A DNA stretch of 52,786 nt, taken from contig PIUA01000012.1 of NCBI GenBank assembly GCA_017577405.1, positions 1-52,786 of the forward strand. The letters are read 5' to 3'. Position numbers and translations under genes: made by a program. Under the pieces are notes generated by a model. That model was not told where the DNA came from, made no database searches, and saw nothing but the letters and a program-made list of their open reading frames with translations. Shown piece after piece: positions 31,435 through 41,009 of this stretch. Position 1 is the first letter of the stretch. The number at the start of each line of letters is the position of its first letter. Origin of the DNA: Bacillota bacterium (GTDB taxonomy: Bacteria > Bacillota > Limnochordia > Limnochordales > Limnochordaceae).

Positions 31435-32844
31435 GTGAAGACCACCCTCGAACGACTGGAACGCAGCCGAGTCAGCTTAGAGATCGAACTGGGACCCGAG
31501 CGGGTGGAGGAGGCCCTGGAGCGGGCCTACCGGAAAGTGGTCCGCCGGGTGACCATCCCGGGATTCCGCAAGGGGAAGGTGCCCCGCCGCATTCTGGAGC
31601 TGCGGTTGGGGCCGGAAGTTCTTTACGACGACGCCATCGAAGACCTGGTCAGCACCGCCTACGCGGAGGCTATCAAGGAGACGGCGGTGGTGCCCGTCGC
31701 CCCGCCCGACGTGGATGTCCTTGAGTTTGAGCCGGGCAAGGGCATGCGCTTCAAGGCCGAGGTGGACGTCCGGCCCGAGGTGAAGCTGGGCGAGTACCGG
31801 GGCCTGAAGGGGAAGCGGCCCTACCGGCCCGTGACCGAGGAGCGGGTGGACGGGGTTCTCCAGGAGCTCCGGGAGATGCAGGCGGAGCTTGTGGAGAGCG
31901 AGCACGACCAGGTCCGGGAGGGCGATTACGTCCTCGTTGATTATGAAGGAACGGTGGACGGCCGGCCCTTCGCCGGCGGCGCCGCCAAGGGGGCGACCGT
32001 CGTCGCCGGGGACCAGCCCGCGGGCTATGGCTTCGAGGCCCAGCTGGTGGGGCTGCGCCGGGGCGAGACCCGGGAGCTGACCGTCCAGTTCCCTACCGAG
32101 GGGATCCGGGAGGACCTGGCCGGAAAAGAGGCGGTCTTCCGGGTGACGGTCCACCAGATCAAGGAGCGGCGCCTCCCCGAGCTGGACGATGAGTTCGCCC
32201 GGGACGTGAGCGACAAGGAGACCCTGGAGGAGCTCCGGGCCGATATCCGCGCCCGGCTGGAGGAGGACGCGGAGAAGGAGGCCGACAGCGCCCTCCGGGA
32301 CGACCTGCTCCGCCAGGTAGTGGACGCCTCCGAGGTGGAGATCCCCGCCTCCATGGAGGAGCACGAGCTGGGCCACGTCCTGCAGGAGTTCGCCGAGATG
32401 CTGGCCCGCCAAGGCTTTACCCTCGAGGAGTACTTGAAGCACGAGAACCAAACCCTTGACCAGCTGAAGGAGCGCTTCCGGCCCGATGCGGCCCGCCGGG
32501 TGAAGACCCGCTTAGTGCTGGACGCCCTGGCCGAGGCGGCAGGAATCGAGGTCAGCGAAGAAGAAGTGGCCAAGCGCATCGACGAGATCGTGGCCCGCAA
32601 CGCCGCTTCTTCTGACGCACTCCGCCGCTACCTCGAAGAGCCTGAGCAAAAGGAGAGCTTGAGGGCTTCCCTCCGGGTCCGGAAGACCCTGGACCACCTG
32701 GTCTCCCTGTCCGAGGTGGAGACCGTGGAGGTACCGGAGGAGGCCCCGGCCGACGACGAGGCCTCGGAGGTGGCTGCCGCCAGCAGCGAGGATGAGGCCT
32801 CGACGACGGAGAAGGCTTCAGGAGAGGAAGCCGCGCAAGGCTGA
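31435..32844 (+). CDS. tig: Trigger factor
   Basis: A 469-residue ribosome-associated chaperone. The N-terminal domain has the ribosome-docking GFRKGKVPRRIL signature; the FKBP-type peptidyl-prolyl isomerase domain follows (EGDYVLVDYEGTVDGRPF, LVGLRRGETRELTVQFP), then the helical C-terminal arms. The last 40 residues are very acidic and Ser/Ala-rich (EEAPADDEASEVAAASSEDE) and look disordered; such tails vary in the family. GTG 31435 (KTTLERLERSRV) follows GAGGAG; the frame continues upstream into tRNA-Leu and is not coding there. tig-clpP-clpX-lonB is a typical Firmicute order. Confidence 0.96.
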   Translation: MKTTLERLERSRVSLEIELGPERVEEALERAYRKVVRRVTIPGFRKGKVPRRILELRLGPEVLYDDAIEDLVSTAYAEAIKETAVVPVAPPDVDVLEFEPGKGMRFKAEVDVRPEVKLGEYRGLKGKRPYRPVTEERVDGVLQELREMQAELVESEHDQVREGDYVLVDYEGTVDGRPFAGGAAKGATVVAGDQPAGYGFEAQLVGLRRGETRELTVQFPTEGIREDLAGKEAVFRVTVHQIKERRLPELDDEFARDVSDKETLEELRADIRARLEEDAEKEADSALRDDLLRQVVDASEVEIPASMEEHELGHVLQEFAEMLARQGFTLEEYLKHENQTLDQLKERFRPDAARRVKTRLVLDALAEAAGIEVSEEEVAKRIDEIVARNAASSDALRRYLEEPEQKESLRASLRVRKTLDHLVSLSEVETVEVPEEAPADDEASEVAAASSEDEASTTEKASGEEAAQG

Positions 32845-32933
32845 GGGGAAGCTTCCAGGGAGCGCCTGGGAGCAGGATGCATCCATCCACGCAGGGACGC
32901 AGAGCATAGAGTGAACGGAGGCGACACGGCAGG

Positions 32934-33533
32934 ATGGGGTACCTGGTGCCGATGGTGGTCGAGCAGACCAATCGTGGCGAGCGGGCATACGATATCTACT
33001 CCCGCCTCCTGAAGGAGCGCATCGTCTTCATCGGGGGGCCCATCAACGACCAGCTGGCCAACCTGGTCATCGCCCAGCTGCTCTTCCTGGAGTCGGAGGA
33101 CCCGGAGAAGGACATCTCGGTTTACATCAATAGCCCAGGCGGGCACGTCTACGCCGGCCTGGCCATCTACGACACCATGCAGCATGTCCGGCCCGCCGTC
33201 TCCACCATCTGCCTCGGGTTGGCGGCCAGCATGGCGGCCGTGCTGCTGGCGGCCGGGGCGCCGGGCAAGCGGTACGCCCTGCCGTACTCCCGGATCATGA
33301 TCCACCAGCCGTGGGGCGGCGTGCAGGGGCAGGCGGCCGATATTGAGATCGAGGCCCGGGAGATTCTGCGGACCAAGCAGAACCTGAACGAGATCCTCTC
33401 CCGGCACACCGGGCAGCCGCTCGAGAAAGTGGAACGGGATACCGATCGGAACTACTATATGTCCGCGGAGGAAGCGAAGGAGTATGGTCTGATCGACTCC
33501 ATCCTCGTCCGGGATCACTCGGGGCAGAGGTAG
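32934..33533 (+). CDS. clpP: ATP-dependent Clp protease proteolytic subunit, Ser-His-Asn variant
   Basis: A 199-residue ClpP starting [24 protein letters not shown]. The nucleophile Ser99 lies in [14 protein letters not shown] and His124 in [10 protein letters not shown]. The third triad residue is normally the second Asp of ERDTDRD (Asp172 in B. subtilis); here the sequence is [11 protein letters not shown], so Asn173 takes that place. The Gly two residues after the Ser (SMG in most ClpPs) is Ala. Asn triads are known in some ClpP isoforms, such as Listeria ClpP1. GGAGG lies about 12 bp before ATG 32934. clpX follows after 15 bp, so the two are co-expressed and should form ClpXP. Confidence 0.95.
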   Translation: MGYLVPMVVEQTNRGERAYDIYSRLLKERIVFIGGPINDQLANLVIAQLLFLESEDPEKDISVYINSPGGHVYAGLAIYDTMQHVRPAVSTICLGLAASMAAVLLAAGAPGKRYALPYSRIMIHQPWGGVQGQAADIEIEAREILRTKQNLNEILSRHTGQPLEKVERDTDRNYYMSAEEAKEYGLIDSILVRDHSGQR

Positions 33534-33548
33534 AGGGGTGGTACTACC

Positions 33549-34805
33549 ATGTTCAAGTTCGGGGACGAGAAGGGCCAGCTCAAGTGCTCCTTCTGCGGCA
33601 AGGCCCAGGAGCAGGTCAAGAAGCTGATCGCCGGCCCCGGGGTCTACATCTGCGACGAGTGCATTGAGCTCTGCAACGAGATCATCGAGGAGGAGCTCAA
33701 TGACGACGTCGAGGTGGAGCTGGACAGCCTCCCGCGCCCCAAGGAGATCAAGGAGATCCTGGACCAGTACGTCATCGGGCAGGAACGAGCCAAGAAGATC
33801 CTCTCGGTGGCTGTGTACAACCACTACAAGCGGATCAACTCGGGCGTCCGCATCGACGATGTGGAGCTCCAGAAGAGCAACATCCTGATGCTGGGCCCCA
33901 CTGGCTCGGGCAAGACGTTGCTGGCCCAGACGCTGGCCAAGATCCTGAACGTCCCCTTTGCCATCGCCGACGCCACCTCTCTCACCGAGGCGGGATACGT
34001 GGGCGAGGATGTGGAGAACATCCTCCTCAAGCTGATCCAGGCGGCCGAGTACGACGTGGAGAAGGCCGAGCGGGGCATCGTCTACATCGACGAGATCGAC
34101 AAGATCGCCCGCAAGTCGGAGAACCCCTCCATCACCCGAGACGTCTCGGGCGAGGGGGTGCAGCAGGCGCTGCTGAAGATCCTGGAGGGGACGGTGGCCA
34201 GCGTGCCGCCCCAGGGGGGCCGGAAGCACCCCCACCAGGAGTTCATCCAGATCGACACCACGAACATTCTCTTCATCTGCGGCGGCGCCTTCGACGGTCT
34301 GGAGAAGATCATTGAGCGTCGGATCGGCCAGCGGAGCATGGGCCTCACCGCCGACATCCAGCCCCGTACGGAGCATCACGTGGGCGAGCTGCTCCGCCAG
34401 ATCATGCCGGAGGACCTGCTCAAGTACGGCATGATCCCCGAGTTTGTCGGCCGGGTGCCCATCATCGTCTCCCTTGATCCGCTGGATGAGGATGCCTTGG
34501 TGCGGATCCTGGTGGAGCCCCGCAACGCCCTGGTGAAGCAGTACACCAAGTTCCTGGAGCTGGATGGCGTCGAGCTGGTCTTCGAGGATGCGGCCCTGCG
34601 GGCCATCGCCCGGAAGGCCATGGAGCGGAAGACGGGCGCCCGGGGCCTGCGGGCCATCTTGGAGGAGACCCTCATCGACGTCATGTACGACATCCCCTCC
34701 CGGACCGACGTGAAGCGGTGCGTTATCACCGCCGGGGTGATCGAGGGCCGGGAGGAGCCCCACCTGTACCCCGAGATCCGCAAGGCCAAGGAGGAGACGG
34801 CCTGA
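33549..34805 (+). CDS. clpX: ClpX, ATP-dependent unfoldase of ClpXP
   Basis: A 418-residue AAA+ unfoldase of normal length. The N-terminal zinc domain has the four-Cys pattern CSFCGKAQ...ICDECIELC that binds adaptors and SsrA tags. Walker [29 protein letters not shown] (pore-1 loop region), Walker [14 protein letters not shown], the RKHPHQEF pore-2 segment, and the C-terminal [15 protein letters not shown] sensor-2 region are all present. ATG 33549 has AGAGGGGTGG before it. It delivers tmRNA-tagged proteins (ssrA and smpB at 12.3-13.2 kb) to ClpP. Confidence 0.97.
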   Translation: MFKFGDEKGQLKCSFCGKAQEQVKKLIAGPGVYICDECIELCNEIIEEELNDDVEVELDSLPRPKEIKEILDQYVIGQERAKKILSVAVYNHYKRINSGVRIDDVELQKSNILMLGPTGSGKTLLAQTLAKILNVPFAIADATSLTEAGYVGEDVENILLKLIQAAEYDVEKAERGIVYIDEIDKIARKSENPSITRDVSGEGVQQALLKILEGTVASVPPQGGRKHPHQEFIQIDTTNILFICGGAFDGLEKIIERRIGQRSMGLTADIQPRTEHHVGELLRQIMPEDLLKYGMIPEFVGRVPIIVSLDPLDEDALVRILVEPRNALVKQYTKFLELDGVELVFEDAALRAIARKAMERKTGARGLRAILEETLIDVMYDIPSRTDVKRCVITAGVIEGREEPHLYPEIRKAKEETA

Positions 34806-34841
34806 ACCCCCCACTGGGCCTGGGTCAGTTGGCCAACCTTG

Positions 34842-34881
34842 GCAGCCCTGGAGGCACCCGCTTCCAGGGCTGCTTTCCTTT
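34842..34881 (+). terminator. Terminator after clpX
   Basis: Perfect 11-bp stem GCAGCCCTGGA / TCCAGGGCTGC with a 10-base loop, followed by TTTCCTTT. Confidence 0.88.
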
Positions 34882-34973
34882 GGATGAGGCGGCCCACCCT
34901 CGGGACAGACTAGCGGTTGGGCCCTGGCCCTGCCGCGCGGGCTTTGGGGCACGTTACCCGAGGGGGGTCCGCC

Positions 34974-36737
34974 ATGGAGTGGATCAGCCTGCTCAGCCTG
35001 GTCAACCTCTTTTTTGGCGTCGTCATCGGCCTCTACTTTTGGAACCTGCTCCGGGCCCAGCAGGTGAACCGGAGCGCGGTGGAACGGGAGTCCCGCCGGG
35101 AGCTGGAGAAGCTCCAGCGCCTGAGGGCCATCTCCCTCACCGAGCCCTTGGCCGAAAAGACCCGGCCCACCCGCTTTGAGGAGATCATCGGCCAGGAGGA
35201 CGCCCTCACCTGCCTGAGGGCCGCGCTCTGCGGGCCCAACCCCCAGCATGTGCTCCTGTATGGGCCGCCCGGGGTGGGGAAGACGGCGGCCGCCCGCCTG
35301 GTCTTGGAAGAGGCCAAGCGGAACCCCCGTTCCCCCTTCAAGGCGTCGGCCCGCTTCGTGGAGATTGACGCCACCACCGCCCGCTTCGATGACCGGGGCA
35401 TCGCCGACCCCCTCATGGGGTCGGTCCACGATCCCATCTACCAGGGCGCGGGGCCCATGGGCATCGCCGGTATTCCCCAGCCCAAGCCGGGCGCGGTGAC
35501 CAAGGCCCACGGCGGGGTCCTCTTCATCGACGAGATCGGCGAGCTCCACCCCATCCAGATGAACAAGCTCCTCAAGGTGCTGGAGGACCGGCGGGTCTTC
35601 CTGGAGAGCGCCTACTACTCCAGCGAGGATCCCAACATCCCCTCCCACGTCCACGACATCTTCCAGCACGGCCTCCCGGCCGACTTCCGGCTCATCGGCG
35701 CCACCACCCGCATGCCCCATGAGATCCCCCCGGCCATCCGCTCCCGCTGCGTGGAGATCTTCTTCCGGGCTCTCACGCCCGACGAGGTGGGGCTCATTGC
35801 CCAGAACGCGGCGGCCCGGATCCGCTTCCAGCTGGAGCCCGGCGCCCTGGAGGTGATCAAGGAGTACGCCACCAACGGGCGGGAGGCGGTCAACCTGGTC
35901 CAGATCACCGCCGGGGTGGCGGAGATGGAGGGGCGCTCCGTCATCCGCCGGGCCGATGTGGAGTGGGCGGTCAACGCGGGGCACCACTCGCCCCGGCACC
36001 AGCCCCGGGTGCCCGACAGCCCCCAGGTGGGGGTGGTCAATGGCCTGGCCGTCTCCGGGCCCAGCATGGGGACCCTCCTGGAGGTGGAGGCGGTGGCGGC
36101 GCCGGCCGCCGCTGGCCAGGGCCGGCTCACCATCACCGGGGTGATGGAGGAGGAGGAGATGGGCGGTCCGGGGATGACCCTGCGCCGGCGGAGCCAGGCC
36201 CGGTCGTCGGTGGACAACGTGCTGACCGTCCTCCGGACCCATCTGGGCATCAAGACGGAGGAGTACGACATCCACGTCAACTTCCCCGGCGGGGTGCCCA
36301 TCGACGGGCCGTCGGCCGGCCTCGCCATGGTCACCGCCATCTACTCGGCCATCACCGGCGAGCCCGTCCGGCCCGATGTGGCCATGACGGGGGAGGTCTC
36401 GGTCCGGGGGCTGGTCCGGCCGGTGGGCGGGGTGGTGGCCAAGGTGGGGGCGGCCAGGCTGGCGGGCATCCGGCGGGTGGTCATTCCCCGGGAAAACTGG
36501 CAGGAGATCCTCCAGCAAGAGGCGGGCGAGGCCATGGAGATCTGCCCGGTGGAACGGGTGGAAGAGGTCCTGCGCCTGGCCTTGCTCCGCCACGCGGAGG
36601 AGCCCCTGAGCCCGGTGGAGCCCCGGCGGCCTGAGGCGCCCCCGGCCCAGCCGGTGGCCGCGGAACCGTCTCAGAAGGAGTACCGTCCCGAGCCGGCCTC
36701 CGATCTCCGCCCGCCGGCCGCCTCCGCGTCGGGCTGA
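34974..36737 (+). CDS. lonB: LonB, sporulation-type ATP-dependent Lon protease
   Basis: A 587-residue membrane-anchored Lon. Residues 5-24 (LLSLVNLFFGVVIGLYFWNL) form the anchor; the AAA+ domain has GPPGVGKTAAARLV and GGVLFIDEIGELHPIQMNKL; the protease domain has the Ser of PIDGPSAGLAM and the Lys of VGGVVAKVGAARLAG, forming the Lon Ser-Lys dyad. In B. subtilis LonB is made in the forespore. ATG 34974 (MEWISLLS) follows AGGGGGG. The C-terminal 45 residues are Pro-rich and unlike the family. The last 67 bp overlap, tail to tail, the end of the MFS gene on the other strand. Confidence 0.95.
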   Translation: MEWISLLSLVNLFFGVVIGLYFWNLLRAQQVNRSAVERESRRELEKLQRLRAISLTEPLAEKTRPTRFEEIIGQEDALTCLRAALCGPNPQHVLLYGPPGVGKTAAARLVLEEAKRNPRSPFKASARFVEIDATTARFDDRGIADPLMGSVHDPIYQGAGPMGIAGIPQPKPGAVTKAHGGVLFIDEIGELHPIQMNKLLKVLEDRRVFLESAYYSSEDPNIPSHVHDIFQHGLPADFRLIGATTRMPHEIPPAIRSRCVEIFFRALTPDEVGLIAQNAAARIRFQLEPGALEVIKEYATNGREAVNLVQITAGVAEMEGRSVIRRADVEWAVNAGHHSPRHQPRVPDSPQVGVVNGLAVSGPSMGTLLEVEAVAAPAAAGQGRLTITGVMEEEEMGGPGMTLRRRSQARSSVDNVLTVLRTHLGIKTEEYDIHVNFPGGVPIDGPSAGLAMVTAIYSAITGEPVRPDVAMTGEVSVRGLVRPVGGVVAKVGAARLAGIRRVVIPRENWQEILQQEAGEAMEICPVERVEEVLRLALLRHAEEPLSPVEPRRPEAPPAQPVAAEPSQKEYRPEPASDLRPPAASASG

Positions 36738-37900
36738 CGGTGGCTGGCCAGGGCGACCAGCCCCGCGGCCAGGGCAAAGGTGGTGAAGAGGGCGGGAAAG
36801 CCCAGCCCGTCGGCGATGGCCCCGGCCGTGAGGGAGCCTACCCCGATGGCCAGGGCCTCACTGCCGTCCAGGAAGCCCATGGCCGCGCTCCGCTCGGTCG
36901 GGGCCGTCTCCCGAGCGATCTGCCAGATCACCCCGGTCCGGGCGACGGTGTAGAGGGGGAGGGCGTAGAGCGCGGCCATCACCAGCGGGTCCCGCCAGCT
37001 GGTCATGATCACGTAGGTGATGCCATACGCAGTGGCCGCGGCGGGCAGGAGCCGCTCGGGCCGGAGGCGGTGGCTGAAGCGGCCGAGCGCCCAGTAGGTG
37101 GCCACACCCAGGAGGGTGGAGAGGGTGAGGGAGGCGCCATAAAGGCGCTCGCTGCCCCCCAAGATGCCCGTCAGGTAGATCCCGTAGACGGTGAAGGTCC
37201 CCTCGGAGGCGACGGTGAGGGTGGCGAAGGCGACCAGGGCCCGCCAGATCCGGGAGCTCGCCACGGCCTTGGCCAGGTCCAGGAGGCGAGGCATCGCCTT
37301 CTCCTCTCGGGCGGCCGCCGGGACCTCCGGCAGGGCCATCAGGATCAGGAGCAGCTCGCCGGCGATCAAGCCCGCCGCCAGGGCCAGCAGGAGTTGGAAC
37401 CCCTCGGGTCGGGTCCCCACCCATGAGATGGCGGCGCCGCCCACCAACCAGCCCAGGGATTCGGCCTGGAGCCAGCCGGCCAGGCTCCGGCTGGTTTCCC
37501 CGGAAGCCAGGAGGGAGACCAGGCTCTTGGAGAGAGGGGCCACCGCCGAGAAGAGGAGGGAGCCGAGGCTGACGGCCAGGACCGCGGCCCACGGCTCGGT
37601 GAGGCGCCCCAGAAGGAGCAGGACGGCCAGGAGGGCGGCAAAGCCCAGGACCAGGTAGGGCTTGATCCGGCCCGACCGGGAGCTGGCCGCTCCCCACGCC
37701 CCCGAGCCCACGAACCGAACCAAGGCGGGGATGGCGGAGATCAACGCGAGCACCGTCAGCCGCTCTTCCCCCGCGCTGTGGAGGCGGATGGGGAGATACC
37801 CGAAGATGATCAGCTCGGCCACGGCCCGCACGAAGCCCGTGCCCGCCACCGCTAGCCGCGCGGCGGCCGAAAACGGGGTGGGCCCGTCAGGGTGCGCCAT
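36671..37900 (-). CDS. MFS transporter
   Basis: A 409-residue major facilitator with about 12 transmembrane segments: TGFVRAVAELIIFGYLPIRL, ALISAIPALVRFVGSGAWGAASSR, YLVLGFAALLAVLLLLG and others, with a central cytoplasmic loop rich in charge (PEVPAAAREEKAMPRLLDL). ALVRFVGSGAWGAASSRSGRIKP corresponds to the loop 2-3 MFS signature region. No substrate can be inferred. ATG 37900 has AAAGGAG upstream on the minus strand. Its stop codon lies inside lonB, so the two genes share 67 bp in opposite orientation. Confidence 0.85.
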   Translation of the reverse strand: MAHPDGPTPFSAAARLAVAGTGFVRAVAELIIFGYLPIRLHSAGEERLTVLALISAIPALVRFVGSGAWGAASSRSGRIKPYLVLGFAALLAVLLLLGRLTEPWAAVLAVSLGSLLFSAVAPLSKSLVSLLASGETSRSLAGWLQAESLGWLVGGAAISWVGTRPEGFQLLLALAAGLIAGELLLILMALPEVPAAAREEKAMPRLLDLAKAVASSRIWRALVAFATLTVASEGTFTVYGIYLTGILGGSERLYGASLTLSTLLGVATYWALGRFSHRLRPERLLPAAATAYGITYVIMTSWRDPLVMAALYALPLYTVARTGVIWQIARETAPTERSAAMGFLDGSEALAIGVGSLTAGAIADGLGFPALFTTFALAAGLVALASHRQPDAEAAGGRRSEAGSGRYSF

Positions 37901-38184
37901 GGGGAGGTCGCTCCTTTCTGCTCACCGGTCTTTCCCATTCCACGGGGCTCGTTGCCCTCCTGCCGGGCCGCTGCGCCAGGCCCCTCTCGAGGTGGTTGAG
38001 CGCGCGCGGGCGAGAGCCACCGCGCCCTGGGGGCCCGGCGCCGGGAGGCGCCTCGCGCCTTCCGCCCACCCCGCCAGTGCCCACTATGCCTGAGGCTCCC
38101 AGACAGGGCGGTGGCAGGAGAGGAAGAAGGACGGGCCACCTGGAAGGATAGAGCAACACGTTTCAGCCTGCAGGGGGTCCAGCC
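37901..38184. other. Divergent intergenic region between the MFS and S9 peptidase genes
   Basis: 284 bp holding the start regions of two divergent genes. I see no convincing sigma-A promoter, RNA gene or open frame with gene-like features; a GC-rich tract with several short palindromes fills the centre. Confidence 0.5.
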
Positions 38185-40083
38185 ATGGCCAGGAGCACGC
38201 GGCCGTTCGAGCAGTTCTTCGCCTACCGTCGGTACTTCACCAGCCTCGCTATGGCCCCCCGGGGCGACCGGGTGGCCTACGTCACCGACGCCTCGGGCCA
38301 GTTCAACCTCTGGATCCAGCCGTGGGAAGGGGGCTGGCCCTCCCAGCGGACGGCCTTCGAAGAGCAGTCCGTCCGGGAGATCGCCTGGTCGCCGGTGGAG
38401 GACCGGATCATCTTCCTGGCCGACCGACACGGCGATGAGTTCTGGCAGATCTACAGCCTCGAGCTGGACGGGGGCTGGCCCCGCCAGCTCACCAACGCAC
38501 CCGAGGTGCGCCACGAGTTTGGGGGCGTGGTCTTCACCCCGGACGGACGGCACATCGTCTACAGCGCCAACGAGCGGGACCCGGCCCACGCCGACACCAT
38601 CCTGATGGACCTGGCCACGGGCGAGCGACGGGTTCTGGTTGAGGGAAGCGACGCCTGGGGCCAGATCTACCCGGCCGCCTGGTCGCCCGACGGGAGGCGG
38701 CTCGCCTGCATGGCCTTCCGGGGCAACACTGAGCAGAGCCTCCTCATCCATGACCTGGCCTCAGGGAGCACCCGCCCGACCTTCCCCCCAGGGGAGCCGG
38801 CCACCGTCTGGCCCATGGCCTGGACGGCCGACGGCCAGGGGATCCTCCTCCTGACGGACCACGACCGGGAGTTTATGGGCCTGGCCCTCCACCGGCCCGA
38901 CGGGCCGCCGGGCAACCTGGAGTGGCTGGAGACACCCCCCTGGGATGTGGAGGCGGTGGAGCTCAGCCGGGATGGGCGGGTGGCCGCCTGGGTGGTGAAC
39001 GAGAACGGGGTGAGCCGCCTCTTCGTCCGGCGCCTGGCCGCCGGGGCCCTGGACGGGGAGGCCTGGCGGGCCGCCCCGGTGGTGGAGGTGCCCATGCCCG
39101 AGGCCGGGGTGATCGCGGCCCTGGCCCTCTCCGCTGACGGCCGGCGGGCGGTCCTCCTGATCAACCGCTCCCGTCGGCCGGCCGAGGTCTACACCGTGGA
39201 GCTGGCCGAGGTGGGCCCCTCCCGGCAGATCGCGCCGCCCCGCCAGGTGACCGACGGCTTCATCGGTGCCATCCCCGAAGAGGAGCTGGTGGTGCCGGAG
39301 CCGGTGAGCTACGTCACCTGGGACGGGCGGGGCATCTCCGGCTGGCTCTACCGGCCCCGGGAAGCGAGCCCCGAGCATCGGGTGCCCGTGGTCCTCTCCA
39401 TCCACGGCGGGCCCGAGGCCCAGGAGCGGCCCACCTACTCGGCCTTCTACCAGCTCCTGCTCCACCGGGGGATTGGGATCTTCGCGCCGAACATCCGGGG
39501 CTCCACCGGCTACGGCCGCACCTTCCAGCGCCTCATCTACCGGGACTGGGGCGGCGGCGAGCTGAAGGACCTGGGGGAGGCGGCCCGCTTCCTCCGGAGC
39601 CTCGACTGGGTGGACCCGGACCGCATCGGTGTCTTCGGCGGCAGCTTCGGCGGCTTCGCCACCCTGTCATGCATCAGCCGGCTGCCTGAGTACTGGGCCG
39701 CCGCGGTGGATATCGTAGGCCCCAGCAACCTCATCACCTTCGCCCAAAGCGTGCCCCCCACCTGGCGGGACTTTATGGCCGAGTGGGTGGGGGATCCCGA
39801 GCGGGATGCGGAGCTTCTCCGGGAGCGGTCGCCCATCACCTACGTGGACCAGATCCGGGCCCCGCTCTTGGTCATCCAGGGGGCCAAGGACCCCCGGGTC
39901 CACCGGAACGAGTCGGAGCAGATGGTGGCCCGGTTGCGGGAGCTGGGCCGGGAGGTGGAGTACCTTCTCTTCGAGGACGAAGGCCACGGCTTTACCAAGC
40001 GGGCCAACAACCTGAAAGCCTTCCGGGCCGCGGCCGAGTTCTTCGAGCGGAAGCTCCTGGGGCCCGGGGCGGGCCCCGGCTGA
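38185..40083 (+). CDS. S9-family peptidase (acylaminoacyl/prolyl oligopeptidase type)
   Basis: A 632-residue serine peptidase without a signal peptide, so probably cytoplasmic. The first 370 residues form a beta-propeller of WD-like blades (AWSPVEDRIIFLAD, VFTPDGRHIVYSAN, AWSPDGRRLACMAF), which gates access to the active site. The alpha/beta-hydrolase domain has the nucleophile in GVFGGSFGGFATL, the Asp in IQGAKDPRVH and the His in EDEGHGFTK. ATG 38185 is preceded by CAGGGGG. The natural substrates are probably short peptides or acyl-peptides. It is transcribed alone and ends before a hairpin. Confidence 0.93.
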   Translation: MARSTRPFEQFFAYRRYFTSLAMAPRGDRVAYVTDASGQFNLWIQPWEGGWPSQRTAFEEQSVREIAWSPVEDRIIFLADRHGDEFWQIYSLELDGGWPRQLTNAPEVRHEFGGVVFTPDGRHIVYSANERDPAHADTILMDLATGERRVLVEGSDAWGQIYPAAWSPDGRRLACMAFRGNTEQSLLIHDLASGSTRPTFPPGEPATVWPMAWTADGQGILLLTDHDREFMGLALHRPDGPPGNLEWLETPPWDVEAVELSRDGRVAAWVVNENGVSRLFVRRLAAGALDGEAWRAAPVVEVPMPEAGVIAALALSADGRRAVLLINRSRRPAEVYTVELAEVGPSRQIAPPRQVTDGFIGAIPEEELVVPEPVSYVTWDGRGISGWLYRPREASPEHRVPVVLSIHGGPEAQERPTYSAFYQLLLHRGIGIFAPNIRGSTGYGRTFQRLIYRDWGGGELKDLGEAARFLRSLDWVDPDRIGVFGGSFGGFATLSCISRLPEYWAAAVDIVGPSNLITFAQSVPPTWRDFMAEWVGDPERDAELLRERSPITYVDQIRAPLLVIQGAKDPRVHRNESEQMVARLRELGREVEYLLFEDEGHGFTKRANNLKAFRAAAEFFERKLLGPGAGPG

Positions 40084-40103
40084 GGCTTCCAGGGAGAGAC
40101 GAA

Positions 40104-40135
40104 GAAGCCCCCGGGCCTTGGGTTCCGGGGGCTTC
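40104..40135. terminator. Bidirectional hairpin between the S9 peptidase and cytochrome genes
   Basis: Perfect 11-bp stem GAAGCCCCCGG / CCGGGGGCTTC with a 10-base loop between two convergent genes; no clear T-tract on either side. Confidence 0.65.
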
Positions 40136-40142
40136 GCCGCGG

Positions 40143-40931
40143 TTAGTGCGGTTCGTGGCAGCCGAGGCAGTCCATGTTCCCGATGGTGTCGAACATGCCT
40201 TCGGGGCCGTGGCAGCTCATGCACTCGGCGACGCTGGCCGGTGCCGTGTAGGCGGGCACGAACTTGCCGGCCGCATGAGCGTTGAGCAGCTCCACCGCCT
40301 TGGCGCAGACGTCGCCCGTCAGCCTGGCGCACCGCTCGGCCTGCTCCGGCGTCCCGAAAGCGATGCCCGAGGCGTCGCACCACTTGCTGACGGAGACGTG
40401 GCAGAGGGGCGAGCCAGAGACCGACTGGGCCAGCGGCTGGCCGTAGGCGTTGCTCTTCGCGGTGGGCAGGGCCGTCTCGCAGTACCAGCCCATCAGCTCG
40501 TTGACCAGGGGGAAGCACGCCTCCTGGGGCGTGACCAGGCTCATGACCGCCGCCGCCCCGTTGAGGGCACCGCAGACCGTCCCCCAGCCCACGATGCCGC
40601 CGGCGCCGTAGCGGAACATGTCGGAGGGAATGAGGGTGAAGGGGTGGCCCACCTTCTCCCGCAGCTCGTTCAGGATCCCCTCAGCGCCGCCGTACATGCA
40701 GTTGTTGATGCTCTTGCACGCCTCGTACCCCTTCCGCCGGACCGCCTCCGGATCCAGGGGCACGTAGGGCCAGGGCCACTCGGGAACGTCGGCCTGGGCC
40801 GGGGCTGCGAGCCCCACCGCGCTGAAGAGCCGGCTGCCCAAGGCCGCGCCCGCGACGAACCCACCCGTCCCCGCGAGAAAGGCGCGCCGTGAGACCTGCT
40901 TCGAGGACAGGGATTGATCTGCCTGATTCAT
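40143..40931 (-). CDS. Tat-exported split-Soret-like dihaem cytochrome c, copy 1
   Basis: A 262-residue protein with a Tat signal: SRRAFL at residues 14-19 followed by a weakly hydrophobic stretch (AGTGGFVAGAALGSRLFSAVG). Near the C-terminus are two c-type haem motifs, CMSCH (237-241) and CLGCH (255-259). The middle resembles the C_GCAxxG_C_C family and split-Soret cytochromes: NNCMYGG, VCGALNGAAAVM, a Cys before FPLVNE, WYC, and SPLCHVSVSKWC. In the Desulfovibrio split-Soret protein such Cys residues hold a 2Fe-2S cluster. A Tat signal fits a cofactor loaded before export. The ATG follows GGAGG. It is a tandem duplicate of the gene at 41010. Confidence 0.82.
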   Translation of the reverse strand: MNQADQSLSSKQVSRRAFLAGTGGFVAGAALGSRLFSAVGLAAPAQADVPEWPWPYVPLDPEAVRRKGYEACKSINNCMYGGAEGILNELREKVGHPFTLIPSDMFRYGAGGIVGWGTVCGALNGAAAVMSLVTPQEACFPLVNELMGWYCETALPTAKSNAYGQPLAQSVSGSPLCHVSVSKWCDASGIAFGTPEQAERCARLTGDVCAKAVELLNAHAAGKFVPAYTAPASVAECMSCHGPEGMFDTIGNMDCLGCHEPH

Positions 40932-40956
40932 GAAGACGCCTCCTTAGTGATGGGAA

Positions 40957-40983
40957 ACCCCCGGACCTCAAGACCGGGGGTTG
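40957..40983 (-). terminator. Hairpin between the two dihaem protein genes
   Basis: 9-bp stem AACCCCCGG / CCGGGGGTT with a 9-base loop; on the minus strand it continues into TCCC. It may act as a partial terminator between the tandem copies. Confidence 0.6.
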
Positions 40984-41009
40984 AACCTTGCAGATGAATG
41001 CCATCGGAA

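Noticed and set aside
32628-36593. A 1321-codon open frame on the minus strand opposite clpP, clpX and lonB
   Set aside because: It is the mirror of strongly conserved genes in GC-rich DNA, where stop codons are scarce; its translation is His/Leu/Gly-rich with no domain. Similar mirror frames at 1289-3064, 10434-12362, 21508-24216 and 24315-26378 were rejected for the same reason.
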